A DNA stretch of 64,000 nucleotides from Vibrio ouci (GTDB lineage: Bacteria > Pseudomonadota > Gammaproteobacteria > Enterobacterales > Vibrionaceae): the NCBI RefSeq assembly GCF_004551525.1, contig NZ_SATR01000005.1:124001-188000 (forward strand), written 5' to 3'. The notes under the pieces were generated by a model. It searched no databases. It was given only the letters and a program-made list of their open reading frames with translations, and was not told the origin of the DNA. Both the position numbers and the translations under genes were made by a program. Positions 18,221 through 26,557 of the stretch are shown piece after piece. Positions within the stretch are counted from its first letter, which is position 1. Each line of letters begins with the position of its first letter.

Positions 18221-19036
18221 ATGAGCAACTCACCAATTCAAGCAGTGATCTTTGACTGGGCTGGCACTATCGTCGATTTCGGCTCTTTTGCACCCACCAG
18301 CATTTTTGTTGAAGCATTCAAACAAGGCTTTGATTTTGATATCGACCTTGAAGAAGCGCGCGAGCCAATGGGTCTAGGCAAATGGGATCACATACAAGCA
18401 GTGGGCCGCATCCCTGCAGTTGATAAGCGTTGGAATGAAAAGTTTGGCCGGTCAATGACCAGCGAAGACATCGATGCTATCTACGCAGCATTTATGCCTC
18501 TACAAAAAGCGAAAGTCGCTGACCACGCAGAGCCAATCCTGAATGCGATTGAAGTGGTGAACGGTTTGAAAGACAAAGGCATCAAGATCGGTTCTTGTTC
18601 TGGTTATCCTCGCGAAGTAATGGACGTACTGATTCCAGTGGCAGCGGATTACGGCTACAAGCCAGATTATGTGGTAGCGACAGACGATCTTCCTCAAGGC
18701 GGTCGCCCTGCGCCATTTATGGCACTGAAGAACGTAATAGAGCTGAATGTAACCGACGTTAACGCGTGTATCAAAGTGGATGACGCAGCACCGGGCATCG
18801 ATGAAGGTCACAATGCCGGTATGTGGACCGTTGGTCTGCTGCTTTCTGGTAACGAAGCAGGTCTGACGTTTGAAGAGTACCAAGCCGCGGACGAAGCAAC
18901 GCTTAATGCCGCTCGTGAAAAAGCACGTGCAAAATTGATCAAGATCTCACCGCACTACCTAATCGATACCATTGCTGACTTCCCAGAGGTGGTTGCGGAT
19001 ATCGAACGTCGCCTAGCAGCAGGTGAGCGTCCGTAA
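18221..19036 (+). CDS. phnX: Phosphonoacetaldehyde hydrolase (phosphonatase)
   Basis: PhnX cleaves the C-P bond of phosphonoacetaldehyde to acetaldehyde and phosphate. The 271-residue protein has the HAD nucleophile motif [11 protein letters not shown] (D12), the cap-domain Schiff-base lysine in MGLGKWDHI (K54), [10 protein letters not shown] as HAD motif II and [12 protein letters not shown] as motifs III/IV. The Trp-Ala-Gly pattern after the nucleophile is specific to phosphonatases. It is the last gene of phnW-pbfA-phnX, 91 bp after pbfA, and is followed by a terminator. Confidence 0.95.
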   Translation: MSNSPIQAVIFDWAGTIVDFGSFAPTSIFVEAFKQGFDFDIDLEEAREPMGLGKWDHIQAVGRIPAVDKRWNEKFGRSMTSEDIDAIYAAFMPLQKAKVADHAEPILNAIEVVNGLKDKGIKIGSCSGYPREVMDVLIPVAADYGYKPDYVVATDDLPQGGRPAPFMALKNVIELNVTDVNACIKVDDAAPGIDEGHNAGMWTVGLLLSGNEAGLTFEEYQAADEATLNAAREKARAKLIKISPHYLIDTIADFPEVVADIERRLAAGERP

Positions 19037-19060
19037 ACCACCAAGCAATGACTGAAACAA

Positions 19061-19089
19061 CAAAGGGCTCAAATGAGCCCTTTGTTTTT
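19061..19089 (+). terminator. Rho-independent terminator of the phnW-pbfA-phnX operon
   Basis: A 10-bp stem, CAAAGGGCTC and GAGCCCTTTG with a 4-nt loop, is followed by TTTTTG. The convergent CSD-DUF1294 gene ends 15 bp further on. Confidence 0.9.
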
Positions 19090-19103
19090 GACAATGATTA
19101 CTT

Positions 19104-19694
19104 TCAAATACGAATACTTTGAAGCATCTCTTGTAAGAAGACCGCCCCTTCGTTGGTTAAGGTCCAACAAAAAAACATGATATTCATGACAACCGTTGAC
19201 CAAAACAGGAACCTAAAACCTAAATCGTTATATTTGTGATGCATAAATGACTGAGCGAATAACGCCCCAATCCAGCCACCAAACACATTTAATAGGTGGA
19301 ACGACACTTCTGGGATTCTCCACCCTCCTGTCATTAATGCATGCTTATCAAATGCATACACCGTATACGTCACCGTACTGACAGCAACATATAGAACACA
19401 GGCTATAACCGGAAAATCAAGTAATACAACACTACCAAGCAAGGCACTACAGAACCATACGGCGATTGCGAGGGAAAAGTTAAACACGATAGGTCTTTCT
19501 ACTTGAACCGCTCTCATGCCACCACTACTGTCAGAACCTAAGCGAAACACGACCGGTTCACTGACACAGGGGGTCTGAGAAGCGTTCGCTAAATCACTAA
19601 TATGAAAGACAATTTGTGTATCTTGGTTTTCGACAGAAATGTAACCGTAACCTTTATTTTGGTCCCAGTGCGCAATCGTGCCCTGTATAGACAT
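19104..19694 (-). CDS. Cold-shock domain fused to DUF1294 membrane domain
   Basis: I start at 19694 after an AAGGA box (196 residues). Residues 1-65 form a cold-shock-like OB domain (GTIAHWDQNKGYGYISVE, then VFHISDL). Residues 85-196 hold DUF1294, with about three hydrophobic helices and the signatures YAFDKHALMTGGWRIPE and LNVFGGWIGALFAQ. Such fusions are known in gammaproteobacteria; the pairing of an RNA-binding fold with a membrane domain is unexplained. The related free-standing cold-shock-domain protein at 20982-21197 is only 1.3 kb away. Confidence 0.85.
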   Translation of the reverse strand: MSIQGTIAHWDQNKGYGYISVENQDTQIVFHISDLANASQTPCVSEPVVFRLGSDSSGGMRAVQVERPIVFNFSLAIAVWFCSALLGSVVLLDFPVIACVLYVAVSTVTYTVYAFDKHALMTGGWRIPEVSFHLLNVFGGWIGALFAQSFMHHKYNDLGFRFLFWSTVVMNIMFFCWTLTNEGAVFLQEMLQSIRI

Positions 19695-19908
19695 GTGAGT
19701 TTCCTTACCTAGCAGCTGACTCTTGCAAGTCATTAATTTTGTATGTTTTACAATACCTATAGCATACATATTCCACCATGCGCATAATGATGAGCATTTT
19801 TTGTCTATTTTTTGACCTTTAACATTCCTGACACAATCTGACAGTCACTTTGAATATGATTATTTCGACGTTAAGCAACACCCCACAACTCCAGATAAAT
19901 AGGGAAAT

Positions 19909-20232
19909 ATGATGAAAAGTGTTATCGAAATTGTCCGCTTCAAATTGCTACAAGACGCAACAAACGAACAGCTTATTGCTGCCACAGAGAAGAGTCAGGA
20001 ATTTGTCTCGTCGTTGAATGGTTTTGAATATCGCTCATTAAGCTTCGAGCAAGAGAGTGAGACGTGGACAGATGTTGTTTATTGGGATTCAATGGACAAT
20101 GCTAAAGCAGCAGGCGAGCAATTTATGTCGAGTAAAGAGTGTGCACCATTGATGGCACTTATTGACCCTGAAAGTGTCGTCATGCAACATCAAACCATCA
20201 TGATGAGTGATTTAGCGGCAAAATATCGCTAA
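19909..20232 (+). CDS. Ferredoxin-like fold protein, ABM/DUF1330-type
   Basis: The 107-residue protein has the compact beta-alpha-beta pattern of dimeric alpha/beta-barrel proteins: SVIEIVRFKLL as the first strand, ATEKSQEFVSSLNGFEYRSLSF, then WTDVVYWDSMDNAKAAGEQFM. This WxDxVYWxS arrangement recurs in the antibiotic-biosynthesis-monooxygenase-like superfamily. No catalytic residue can be assigned, so I leave the function open. A near-perfect ribosome-binding site (AGGGAAAT) precedes two adjacent ATG codons. It is followed by a terminator and a WYL-type regulator in the same direction, which may or may not control it. Confidence 0.6.
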   Translation: MMKSVIEIVRFKLLQDATNEQLIAATEKSQEFVSSLNGFEYRSLSFEQESETWTDVVYWDSMDNAKAAGEQFMSSKECAPLMALIDPESVVMQHQTIMMSDLAAKYR

Positions 20233-20242
20233 TACCAATTGG

Positions 20243-20268
20243 AAAGAGGCCGCTCTCGGCCTCTTTTT
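20243..20268 (+). terminator. Rho-independent terminator
   Basis: The stem AAAGAGGCC and GGCCTCTTT with a 6-nt loop is followed by TTTTTAT, 10 bp past the stop of the ABM-like gene. Confidence 0.85.
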
Positions 20269-20290
20269 ATAATCAGAGAAAGGAATCTGT

Positions 20291-20977
20291 GTGAGTAAGT
20301 CTGAACGCCTCTTTGAGCTACTAACCCTACTTCGTTCAAAACGATATGCCGTGACTGCCGCGCAGCTCGCTGAACGTATGGAAGTGAGTGAACGCACTAT
20401 CTATCGTGATATACAGTCACTGATTGGCTCAGGGGTTCCAATTCAAGGCGAAGCTGGCATTGGCTACATGCTGCAAGATGGCTCTCACCTTCCACCACTC
20501 ATGTTTACCGACAAAGAGATACTTGCTCTAGAGCTAGGAATGCGCATGGTGCGCGCTTGGTCCGATGATGAATTGGCTCAGGCTTCTCAGTCAGCGTCTG
20601 CCAAAATACTTTCGGTATTGCCAGATAAGCTCAAGCAGCAAGTCGAGAGCTTTCCGATTTTTGTGCCTGAGATTCACACTGCTTCAGAAACAGCGAGACG
20701 AGGTAAAATGCTCCGTCACGCAACTGACGACAAGTTGAAGATAGAGATCCACTATTCAGATCATAAAGGTGCTGAGACACAGCGCTGCTTACAACCATTA
20801 GGTCAGATATTCTGGGGCAAAGTTTGGACCTTGGTGGCTTGGTGTGAGCTAAGAGATGACTATCGCCACTTTCGCATCGATAGAATTAGCAAGCTAACGA
20901 TTCTTGATAAGAAGTTTGAGACCAACAAAACAAAAAATCTGGAGCACTACTTAAAACAGCACGCTCCAGACGCCTAA
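20291..20977 (+). CDS. DeoR-type HTH/WYL-domain transcriptional regulator (YafY-like)
   Basis: The 228-residue product starts at GTG 20291 behind AAAGGAA. Residues 1-65 are a winged helix (ERLFELLTLLRSKRYAVTAAQLAERMEVSERTIYRDIQSL), and the C-terminal half, from about residue 140, is a WYL effector domain (RKMLRHATDDKLKIEIHYSD, QPLGQIFWGKVWTLVAWC, FRIDRI). In this copy the canonical W-Y-L triad reads WTLVAWC. WYL regulators sense nucleotides, ssDNA or small ligands; the ligand here is unknown. The gene ends 4 bp from the convergent cold-shock-domain gene. Confidence 0.85.
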   Translation: MSKSERLFELLTLLRSKRYAVTAAQLAERMEVSERTIYRDIQSLIGSGVPIQGEAGIGYMLQDGSHLPPLMFTDKEILALELGMRMVRAWSDDELAQASQSASAKILSVLPDKLKQQVESFPIFVPEIHTASETARRGKMLRHATDDKLKIEIHYSDHKGAETQRCLQPLGQIFWGKVWTLVAWCELRDDYRHFRIDRISKLTILDKKFETNKTKNLEHYLKQHAPDA

Positions 20978-20981
20978 CACC

Positions 20982-21197
20982 CTACTTGCTAACTGATGGC
21001 GAGATATTTAACGCAAGAAGGCAGCCACTCAGATCAGACTCAATATCGAACTCTACAAGTTCATTCACATGCGGCTCTATCTGAGACTTTTCCAAGTCCC
21101 TAACGTGAAAGAAGACTCTAGCACTCTCATTCTCTTCCTCGATAAAGCCGTATCCATGACTCGCATCTAAATCTACAATTTTTCCAAGTATCGACAT
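20982..21197 (-). CDS. Small cold-shock-domain protein
   Basis: Starting at the ATG at 21197 behind AGGAG gives 71 residues. GKIVDLDASHGYGFIEEE and VFFHVRDLE carry the two nucleic-acid-binding motifs of the CSD (RNP1- and RNP2-like), with changes in aromatic positions relative to CspA. It resembles the N-terminal domain of the CSD-DUF1294 protein at 19104-19694 and may be a detached relative. Nucleic-acid binding is expected; a cold-shock role is not shown. Confidence 0.8.
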   Translation of the reverse strand: MSILGKIVDLDASHGYGFIEEENESARVFFHVRDLEKSQIEPHVNELVEFDIESDLSGCLLALNISPSVSK

Positions 21198-21266
21198 GAG
21201 CAACGCTCCTATTTACAGTATCTGTTGTTAAATACCAACAACAGCACCACTTGGATCACTATTCGA

Positions 21267-21941
21267 TTAAGCGAATAGAATATTTTTCAATTCATGCAGC
21301 GAGTTCACGGTATAGCTTGGCGCAATTGATGAATCTTGCTCATCCCCCGCATGGTTTAACCAACAAGTCTCTATGCCAAAGTTGATTCCACCTAAAACAT
21401 CCGAGTGCTGGTTATCGCCAACCATAAGCACTTTGCTCTTACATGGCATGCCCATCTTTTCTAAAGCATGACTAAAGATAGCTCGGTCAGGTTTGGCAAC
21501 GCCGACTTCTTCGGAAATGATGACATGCTCAAAGTATTGGCTCATACCCGTTCGCTCAAGTCGAATTGCCTGTAATTCAGTAAAGCCATTGGTGATGATG
21601 CCCATCTTTGCCTTACCGTGCAGGCTATCCATCAGCTCTTTCGCCCCTGGCAACAACGTACAAATATCGGCCATTGCTTCAAGGAACGCACTGTTTAGTT
21701 CTGAAGTGGTCGTTTCCAATCTATCAGCCCATTCTTGAAAGCGAGTATGTTTCAGTTCATGCGCGGTTATCGTTCCATTTTGGTAATCCACCCACAAAGG
21801 CTTGTTAACTGTCTGATAGTGGTTAAAGTCTTGCTCGGTAAAGTCCACTCCCTTGCGCGAAAACATCAGTTGCATGCCTTTAAAAGCATCAAAGTGAAAC
21901 AAGGTTTCATCAGCGTCAAACAAGATCCAATCGTATTTCAT
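21267..21941 (-). CDS. yjjG: Pyrimidine 5'-nucleotidase YjjG
   Basis: The 224-residue HAD-family hydrolase closely follows E. coli YjjG along its whole length: [13 protein letters not shown] at the nucleophile (D9), [21 protein letters not shown] as motif [16 protein letters not shown] with motif III lysine, and [13 protein letters not shown] as motif IV. YjjG removes phosphate from (d)UMP, dTMP and non-canonical pyrimidine nucleotides, protecting against mutagenic analogues. It is monocistronic. Confidence 0.92.
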   Translation of the reverse strand: MKYDWILFDADETLFHFDAFKGMQLMFSRKGVDFTEQDFNHYQTVNKPLWVDYQNGTITAHELKHTRFQEWADRLETTTSELNSAFLEAMADICTLLPGAKELMDSLHGKAKMGIITNGFTELQAIRLERTGMSQYFEHVIISEEVGVAKPDRAIFSHALEKMGMPCKSKVLMVGDNQHSDVLGGINFGIETCWLNHAGDEQDSSIAPSYTVNSLHELKNILFA

Positions 21942-22036
21942 TCTTATCTCCTCAAAAATACGCGTCTAGTGTAGATTGTTTTCTTTTAGATGATAATCTA
22001 TTAATACAGAAACTCATTGTTCACTATATATCAACT

Positions 22037-22954
22037 ATGCAAGCTTTCTCCGCTATTCCAGTCTTCGTTTCCGTTGTCGAAAACGGCAGTTTCTCCGTCG
22101 CTGCGAGAAAACTCAATATCACTAAATCTGCAGTTAGTAAGCGAATTACGCAACTGGAAGATGAACTCAGTATCCGGCTACTCAATCGTACCACTCGAAA
22201 AATCAGTTTGACTGAAGCCGGACAGCGTTACTACGACTACGTTGTGCAATCTTTGAGTTTGGCGCAGCAAGGAATTGATGCCGTGTCAGAGCTGCAAGGC
22301 ACACCACGTGGAAAACTCAAGATAACGACCCCAATGACATTTGGCGTTCTTCATGTCTCCCCTTTGATTCCTGAGTTTTTGTCTTTATACCCAGAGATCG
22401 AGATCGATCTACAACTCGAAGACCGAATGGTCGATTTAGTTGAAGAAGGCTTTGATTTAGGAATTCGAATTGGCCACCTTCCTGAATCGAACTTGATTGC
22501 TAAGCGATTGGCTCCTTGTTTAAGCGTATTGTGCGCAACACAACATTATTTGGACACACATGGGACGCCTAGCAAACCCTCCGATCTCGCCGATCACAAT
22601 TGTTTGCTTTATACCTATTACCGAGGCGGTACTGAATGGACCTTCACTAGCGGAGGCCAGCAGCACAAAGTGATTCCGAAAGGACGTCTGTCTGTCAACA
22701 ATAGTGAGGTCATCAGAAAAACGTTACTCAACCATGGTGGCGTAGCCAAGCTACCTACTTTCATCGTTGGAAAAGAGCTTGCTGCGGGCAATTTAAAAAT
22801 CGTCCTACCTGACTATTCGTTGCCTCAGCACGCTGTGTATGCGGTTTATCCAGAGCGAAAACACATGCCGCTTAAGGTTAGAGCCCTCATCGATTTCCTA
22901 GATGATAAGCTTGGCACAGATACGCCCTACTGGGATAAAGAGTTAGGGCTATAA
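22037..22954 (+). CDS. LysR-family regulator (CrgA/DmlR-like)
   Basis: The 305-residue protein has the LysR HTH (FVSVVENGSFSVAARKLNITKSAVSKRITQLE) and an effector domain of the group that includes DmlR and CrgA, recognised from GKLKITTPMTFG, LEDRMVDLVEEGFDLGIRIG and LLNHGGVAKLPTFIV. It lies divergent from yjjG; the genes on the two sides do not suggest a regulon. It is followed by about 150 bp before a small gene. Confidence 0.87.
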   Translation: MQAFSAIPVFVSVVENGSFSVAARKLNITKSAVSKRITQLEDELSIRLLNRTTRKISLTEAGQRYYDYVVQSLSLAQQGIDAVSELQGTPRGKLKITTPMTFGVLHVSPLIPEFLSLYPEIEIDLQLEDRMVDLVEEGFDLGIRIGHLPESNLIAKRLAPCLSVLCATQHYLDTHGTPSKPSDLADHNCLLYTYYRGGTEWTFTSGGQQHKVIPKGRLSVNNSEVIRKTLLNHGGVAKLPTFIVGKELAAGNLKIVLPDYSLPQHAVYAVYPERKHMPLKVRALIDFLDDKLGTDTPYWDKELGL

Positions 22955-23110
22955 CGACCAAGTCTATTTTAGCTTAACTAGCGGATGTGACACCAAGCTC
23001 ATAAATAGGCCGCGTTGACAGTTGTTCGGCGATTTTATGACCTAAAACAAGAATGTGCACAGGGTGACGCGACACAATCATTTAGTACCCCTGTTCTAGG
23101 AGATAATGAT

Positions 23111-23263
23111 ATGAAGCGCTTTTTTCCATCCAGTGTCATGCTGACACCGTTTCTCGTTAAACACTATGCCACCGATGAACATGACGATGTCCTTGAAGAA
23201 GAGCAACAGACAGAATTGGTGCCAGAGTCCGACCAAGAATCGATTGATTCAGCAAATCGATAA
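23111..23263 (+). CDS. 50-residue acidic protein of unknown function
   Basis: A good AGGAG box 8 nt upstream of ATG 23111 opens a 50-codon frame: MKRFFPSSVMLTPFLVKHYA followed by a strongly acidic tail rich in Glu, Asp and Gln. A strong terminator begins 32 bp past its stop. Ribosome-binding site plus terminator argue that this is a real small gene. The basic/hydrophobic N-terminus and acidic C-terminus do not match a toxin or antitoxin I know. The function is unknown. Confidence 0.55.
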   Translation: MKRFFPSSVMLTPFLVKHYATDEHDDVLEEEQQTELVPESDQESIDSANR

Positions 23264-23295
23264 TCTATCAGCAACTCCCCATATCTGCTCACGAA

Positions 23296-23334
23296 ATAAA
23301 ACCCTTACACCTAAGTGTAAGGGTTTTATTTTTC
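23296..23334 (+). terminator. Rho-independent terminator of the small gene
   Basis: A 15-bp perfect stem, ATAAAACCCTTACAC and GTGTAAGGGTTTTAT, with a 4-nt loop and a following T run. Confidence 0.92.
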
Positions 23335-23548
23335 GATCTATTTACCTAAATATGTTGGAAAATCGATTGCGTTAAATCATTAATATTTAACATATTTATC
23401 ATCCCCCCTCTTTCGAAATGACTAAGCTCACAAATTCATTTTCGCATACCACTTTTGGGTAACTTAATTGCTTAAGATCAAATTTAAGCTTGGGATATTT
23501 ATGCGAATCTAGATGCAGTTATTAAATATATAAATATGGAGCAATCCA

Positions 23549-24697
23549 ATGACAAGTGCATTTTTTATCCCTACAGTAAACCTAATGGGCGCTGGCTGCC
23601 TTAAAGACGCAACCGACAGCATCCAATCTCAAGGCTTCAAAAAAGGTCTTATCGTAACCGACAAAATCTTGAGCCAAATTGGCATGGTGAAACAAGTTCA
23701 AGATCTATTGTCTGAGCGAGATGTTGAGACTGTAGTATTTGATGGCACGCAACCAAACCCGACTATCAGCAACGTTAACGACGGCTTAGCACTACTAACA
23801 GATAACGACTGTGACTTCGTAATTTCTCTCGGCGGCGGCTCGCCACACGACTGTGCTAAAGGCATCGCACTGGTTGCATCTAATGGCGGTAAGATTGGCG
23901 ATTACGAAGGCGTTGACCAATCAGCTAAACCTATGTTGCCACTGATCGCAATCAACACCACAGCGGGTACAGCATCTGAAATGACGCGTTTCTGCATCAT
24001 TACTGATGAAGAACGTCATATTAAGATGGCGATTGTCGATAAACACACTACGCCGTTAATCTCAGTCAACGACCCTGAGCTAATGCTAGCGAAACCTGCA
24101 TCGCTAACGGCTGCAACAGGTATGGATGCGTTAACTCACGCCGTTGAAGCTTATGTGTCTATTGCTGCAACGCCAATTACAGATGCAGTGGCAATCAAGG
24201 CTATCGAACTGATTCAAGCACACCTACGCACAGCGGTAGAGAACGGTGATGATATCGAAGCTCGCGAACAAATGGCTTACGCTCAGTTTATGGCGGGTAT
24301 GGCATTTAACAACGCATCGCTAGGCTATGTACACGCAATGGCGCACCAGCTAGGTGGTTTCTACGACCTACCACATGGCGTGTGTAACGCAATCTTGCTA
24401 CCTCACGTACAGCGCTACAACGCGCAAGTCTGCCCAGAGCGTCTTTCTGACGTGGCTAAAGCAATGGGAGTCGATGTAGAAGGCATGACTGCAGAGCAAG
24501 GCGCTAATGCCGCTATCGATGCAATCGTTGCGCTAGCGAAAGATGTTGGCATCCCTGCTGGTATTAAAGAGCTAGGTGCGAAATCTGACGATATCCCGAC
24601 TCTAGCAGACAACGCGCTAAAAGATGCTTGTGGCTTTACTAACCCTAAACAAGCCACACATGAAGAGATTTCTGCCATCTTCGAAGCTGCAATGTAA
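23549..24697 (+). CDS. Iron-containing alcohol dehydrogenase
   Basis: The 382-residue enzyme belongs to the group III (Fe-dependent) alcohol dehydrogenases. The nucleotide-binding [12 protein letters not shown] is near residue 95, and the metal ligands fall in [13 protein letters not shown] (D, H), [12 protein letters not shown] (H) and [15 protein letters not shown] (H). Whole-length resemblance is to E. coli YiaY and Zymomonas AdhB, which interconvert ethanol and acetaldehyde with NAD. Acetaldehyde is also the product of PhnX 4.5 kb upstream, but there is no shared transcript. A 285-bp AT-rich region with no clear operator precedes it; a terminator follows. Confidence 0.92.
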   Translation: MTSAFFIPTVNLMGAGCLKDATDSIQSQGFKKGLIVTDKILSQIGMVKQVQDLLSERDVETVVFDGTQPNPTISNVNDGLALLTDNDCDFVISLGGGSPHDCAKGIALVASNGGKIGDYEGVDQSAKPMLPLIAINTTAGTASEMTRFCIITDEERHIKMAIVDKHTTPLISVNDPELMLAKPASLTAATGMDALTHAVEAYVSIAATPITDAVAIKAIELIQAHLRTAVENGDDIEAREQMAYAQFMAGMAFNNASLGYVHAMAHQLGGFYDLPHGVCNAILLPHVQRYNAQVCPERLSDVAKAMGVDVEGMTAEQGANAAIDAIVALAKDVGIPAGIKELGAKSDDIPTLADNALKDACGFTNPKQATHEEISAIFEAAM

Positions 24698-24720
24698 ACG
24701 ATTCTTTTCCTTGTAATCCA

Positions 24721-24744
24721 AGCCTCCTTCGGGAGGCTTTTTTG
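24721..24744 (+). terminator. Rho-independent terminator of the alcohol dehydrogenase gene
   Basis: AGCCTCC and GGAGGCT stems enclose a TTCG tetraloop and are followed by TTTTTT. The UUCG loop is an exceptionally stable cap. Confidence 0.93.
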
Positions 24745-24839
24745 TTACTGCCACTCCCAATAGTTAACCTATCAACACCCAGTGTTCGCTTGTCATCGTT
24801 GTCTACGTACTACACTTCTACGACAAACGGAGGTGTTCT

Positions 24840-25571
24840 ATGAAAATGGTATTGGTTGGGATGTCTGCTCTGTTGAGCTCTTTCGCTCTAGCAGGTGAAG
24901 ATAAGATTTACAATGTAAATGGTAGTGATTATGAGGGCTACTGGGCTAAAGTCAGTGATAATGCACCTTTGGTATTACTGATACACGATTGGGATGGGCT
25001 GACAGAGTATGAGAAAAAACGAGCGGCGATGCTTAATGATCTTGGATACAACGTATTTGCAGCGGATCTATTTGGTAAAGATATAAGACCTACAGAAGTA
25101 AAAGATAAAAAACAGCACACTGGTGAATTGTACAAAGACCGAGAAAAGCTGCGTGCGCTTATGCAAGGGAGTCTAGACTACGCGGCTTCATTAGGTGGCA
25201 ACGCGGACAATGCAGTGGTGATGGGTTACTGCTTTGGCGGAGCAGCGGTACTAGAGTCTGCACGAGCCGGTATGAATGCGAAAGGGTTCGTTACCTTCCA
25301 CGGTGGATTAAGCACCCCAGATGGCCAATCGTATGCCATGACAAAGGCGCCTATATTGGTGCTTCATGGCACAGCAGATACTGCCATTCCGATGGCTCAA
25401 TTTGCTGCGCTAGCTGAAGAGCTAGAGCAATCCAATGTCAAACATGAAATGATCACCTACAGTGGCGCACCTCATGCTTTTACTGTGTTTGGTAGCCCAA
25501 GATATAGACAAGATGCCGATACCAAATCCTGGTCTGGCTTCACGAACTTCCTAGCTCTGCAAACCAAATAA
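24840..25571 (+). CDS. Secreted dienelactone-hydrolase family protein
   Basis: The 243-residue alpha/beta hydrolase has a signal peptide (residues 1-19, ending FALAG). The nucleophile is the cysteine in MGYCFGGA, with the acid in LHGTADTAIP and the histidine in GAPHAFT, the Cys-Asp-His triad of the dienelactone hydrolase family. It would therefore act in the periplasm on an unknown ester or lactone. Its placement alone between terminators gives no functional context. Confidence 0.87.
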   Translation: MKMVLVGMSALLSSFALAGEDKIYNVNGSDYEGYWAKVSDNAPLVLLIHDWDGLTEYEKKRAAMLNDLGYNVFAADLFGKDIRPTEVKDKKQHTGELYKDREKLRALMQGSLDYAASLGGNADNAVVMGYCFGGAAVLESARAGMNAKGFVTFHGGLSTPDGQSYAMTKAPILVLHGTADTAIPMAQFAALAEELEQSNVKHEMITYSGAPHAFTVFGSPRYRQDADTKSWSGFTNFLALQTK

Positions 25572-25604
25572 GCTGTCCGGACTATATAAATCTACTAAAA
25601 AGAA

Positions 25605-25632
25605 AACGCCCGACGTTCTCACATCGGGCGTT
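25605..25632. terminator. Bidirectional terminator between the hydrolase and secF
   Basis: The stem AACGCCCGA and TCGGGCGTT with a 10-nt loop lies between two convergent genes with A/T flanks on both sides. Confidence 0.75.
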
Positions 25633-25652
25633 AATTTGATTTCGCTTTCAAC

Positions 25653-26555
25653 TTAAGGTGCGTCATCCACTTCAACGGGTAAGTAGTGTTTAGGCTCAAG
25701 CTTCAACCACTCAGGTAGTACAGTACCAATCGAGATGGAAGACCAAGTGCCCGATAAAATACCGATGAACATCGCAATAGCGAAACCTTGTAGCGCGCTA
25801 CCACCCATAATCCACAATGCTGATACCGTCATTAACGTAGTACCCGAAGTCACCATGGTACGTGAGAACGTTGCTAACACTGCTTGGTCATTAATTTCTT
25901 CAGTTGGTGTCGTCTGCTTGGCTAGCAATAGTTCACGGATTCGGTCAGCAATGATAATCGAGTCATTCAATGAATAACCAAGAATCGCCAATATCGCAGC
26001 AAACACGGTTAAGTTGAATTCCATTTGTGTCGCCGCAAAGAAACCAAGGACTAACACCACGTCATGAACCAACGCTAGCAATGAACCGCTCGCTAAACGC
26101 CATTCAAAACGGAAACATAGGTAACCTAAGATACTCATCATTGAGATCAGTAGCGCTAAACCGCCCTGGTCAACTAAGTCTTGGCCTACTTGAGAGCCAA
26201 CCATGCTGTTACTGATCACTTCAACTTGGTGAGAAATCGGCGCTAATGTTTGTGTAAGATCGGCAACCTCTTCACCTTGTGCTGGGATTGGATAACGAAT
26301 CACCCAGCGACCATCTTGGTCTGAATGGGTAACATTGGTGAACTCACCTAGTTCTGGCTTCAGTGTCTTAACCAATTGTTGGTGTGTGACGTTGTTGTCC
26401 ACCTTGACTTCCGTCACCATACCGCCAGTGAAATCTAGACCCATGTTCAGGCCATTTGCCGCGAATGCAATCAGCGAGACTACCATTAAAGCAATGGAAA
26501 CAAAGCTGGTAATGTAACGAATACGGCGGATACGTTGTTTAAAGAATTCGACCAT
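25653..26555 (-). CDS. secF: Protein translocase subunit SecF (second Vibrio copy)
   Basis: SecF of 300 residues with six helices: the first at about 17-33, the periplasmic P4 domain after NGLNMGLDFTGG (the family's D1 motif), then helices 2-6 with LGYSLNDSIIIADRIRE and VLATFSRTMVTSG. It pairs with SecD to pull preproteins on the periplasmic side using an ion gradient. It begins 2 bp after secD ends. Because it lies in a vemP-secD-secF operon and not beside yajC-tgt, it should be the SecDF2 type, which in V. alginolyticus is proton-driven and induced in low sodium. Confidence 0.93.
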   Translation of the reverse strand: MVEFFKQRIRRIRYITSFVSIALMVVSLIAFAANGLNMGLDFTGGMVTEVKVDNNVTHQQLVKTLKPELGEFTNVTHSDQDGRWVIRYPIPAQGEEVADLTQTLAPISHQVEVISNSMVGSQVGQDLVDQGGLALLISMMSILGYLCFRFEWRLASGSLLALVHDVVLVLGFFAATQMEFNLTVFAAILAILGYSLNDSIIIADRIRELLLAKQTTPTEEINDQAVLATFSRTMVTSGTTLMTVSALWIMGGSALQGFAIAMFIGILSGTWSSISIGTVLPEWLKLEPKHYLPVEVDDAP

Positions 26556-26557
26556 GA

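Noticed and set aside
19061..24744. Terminator hairpins considered as repeats or CRISPR units
   Set aside because: Each has a different sequence and sits singly at a gene end; there are no regularly spaced direct repeats in the window.
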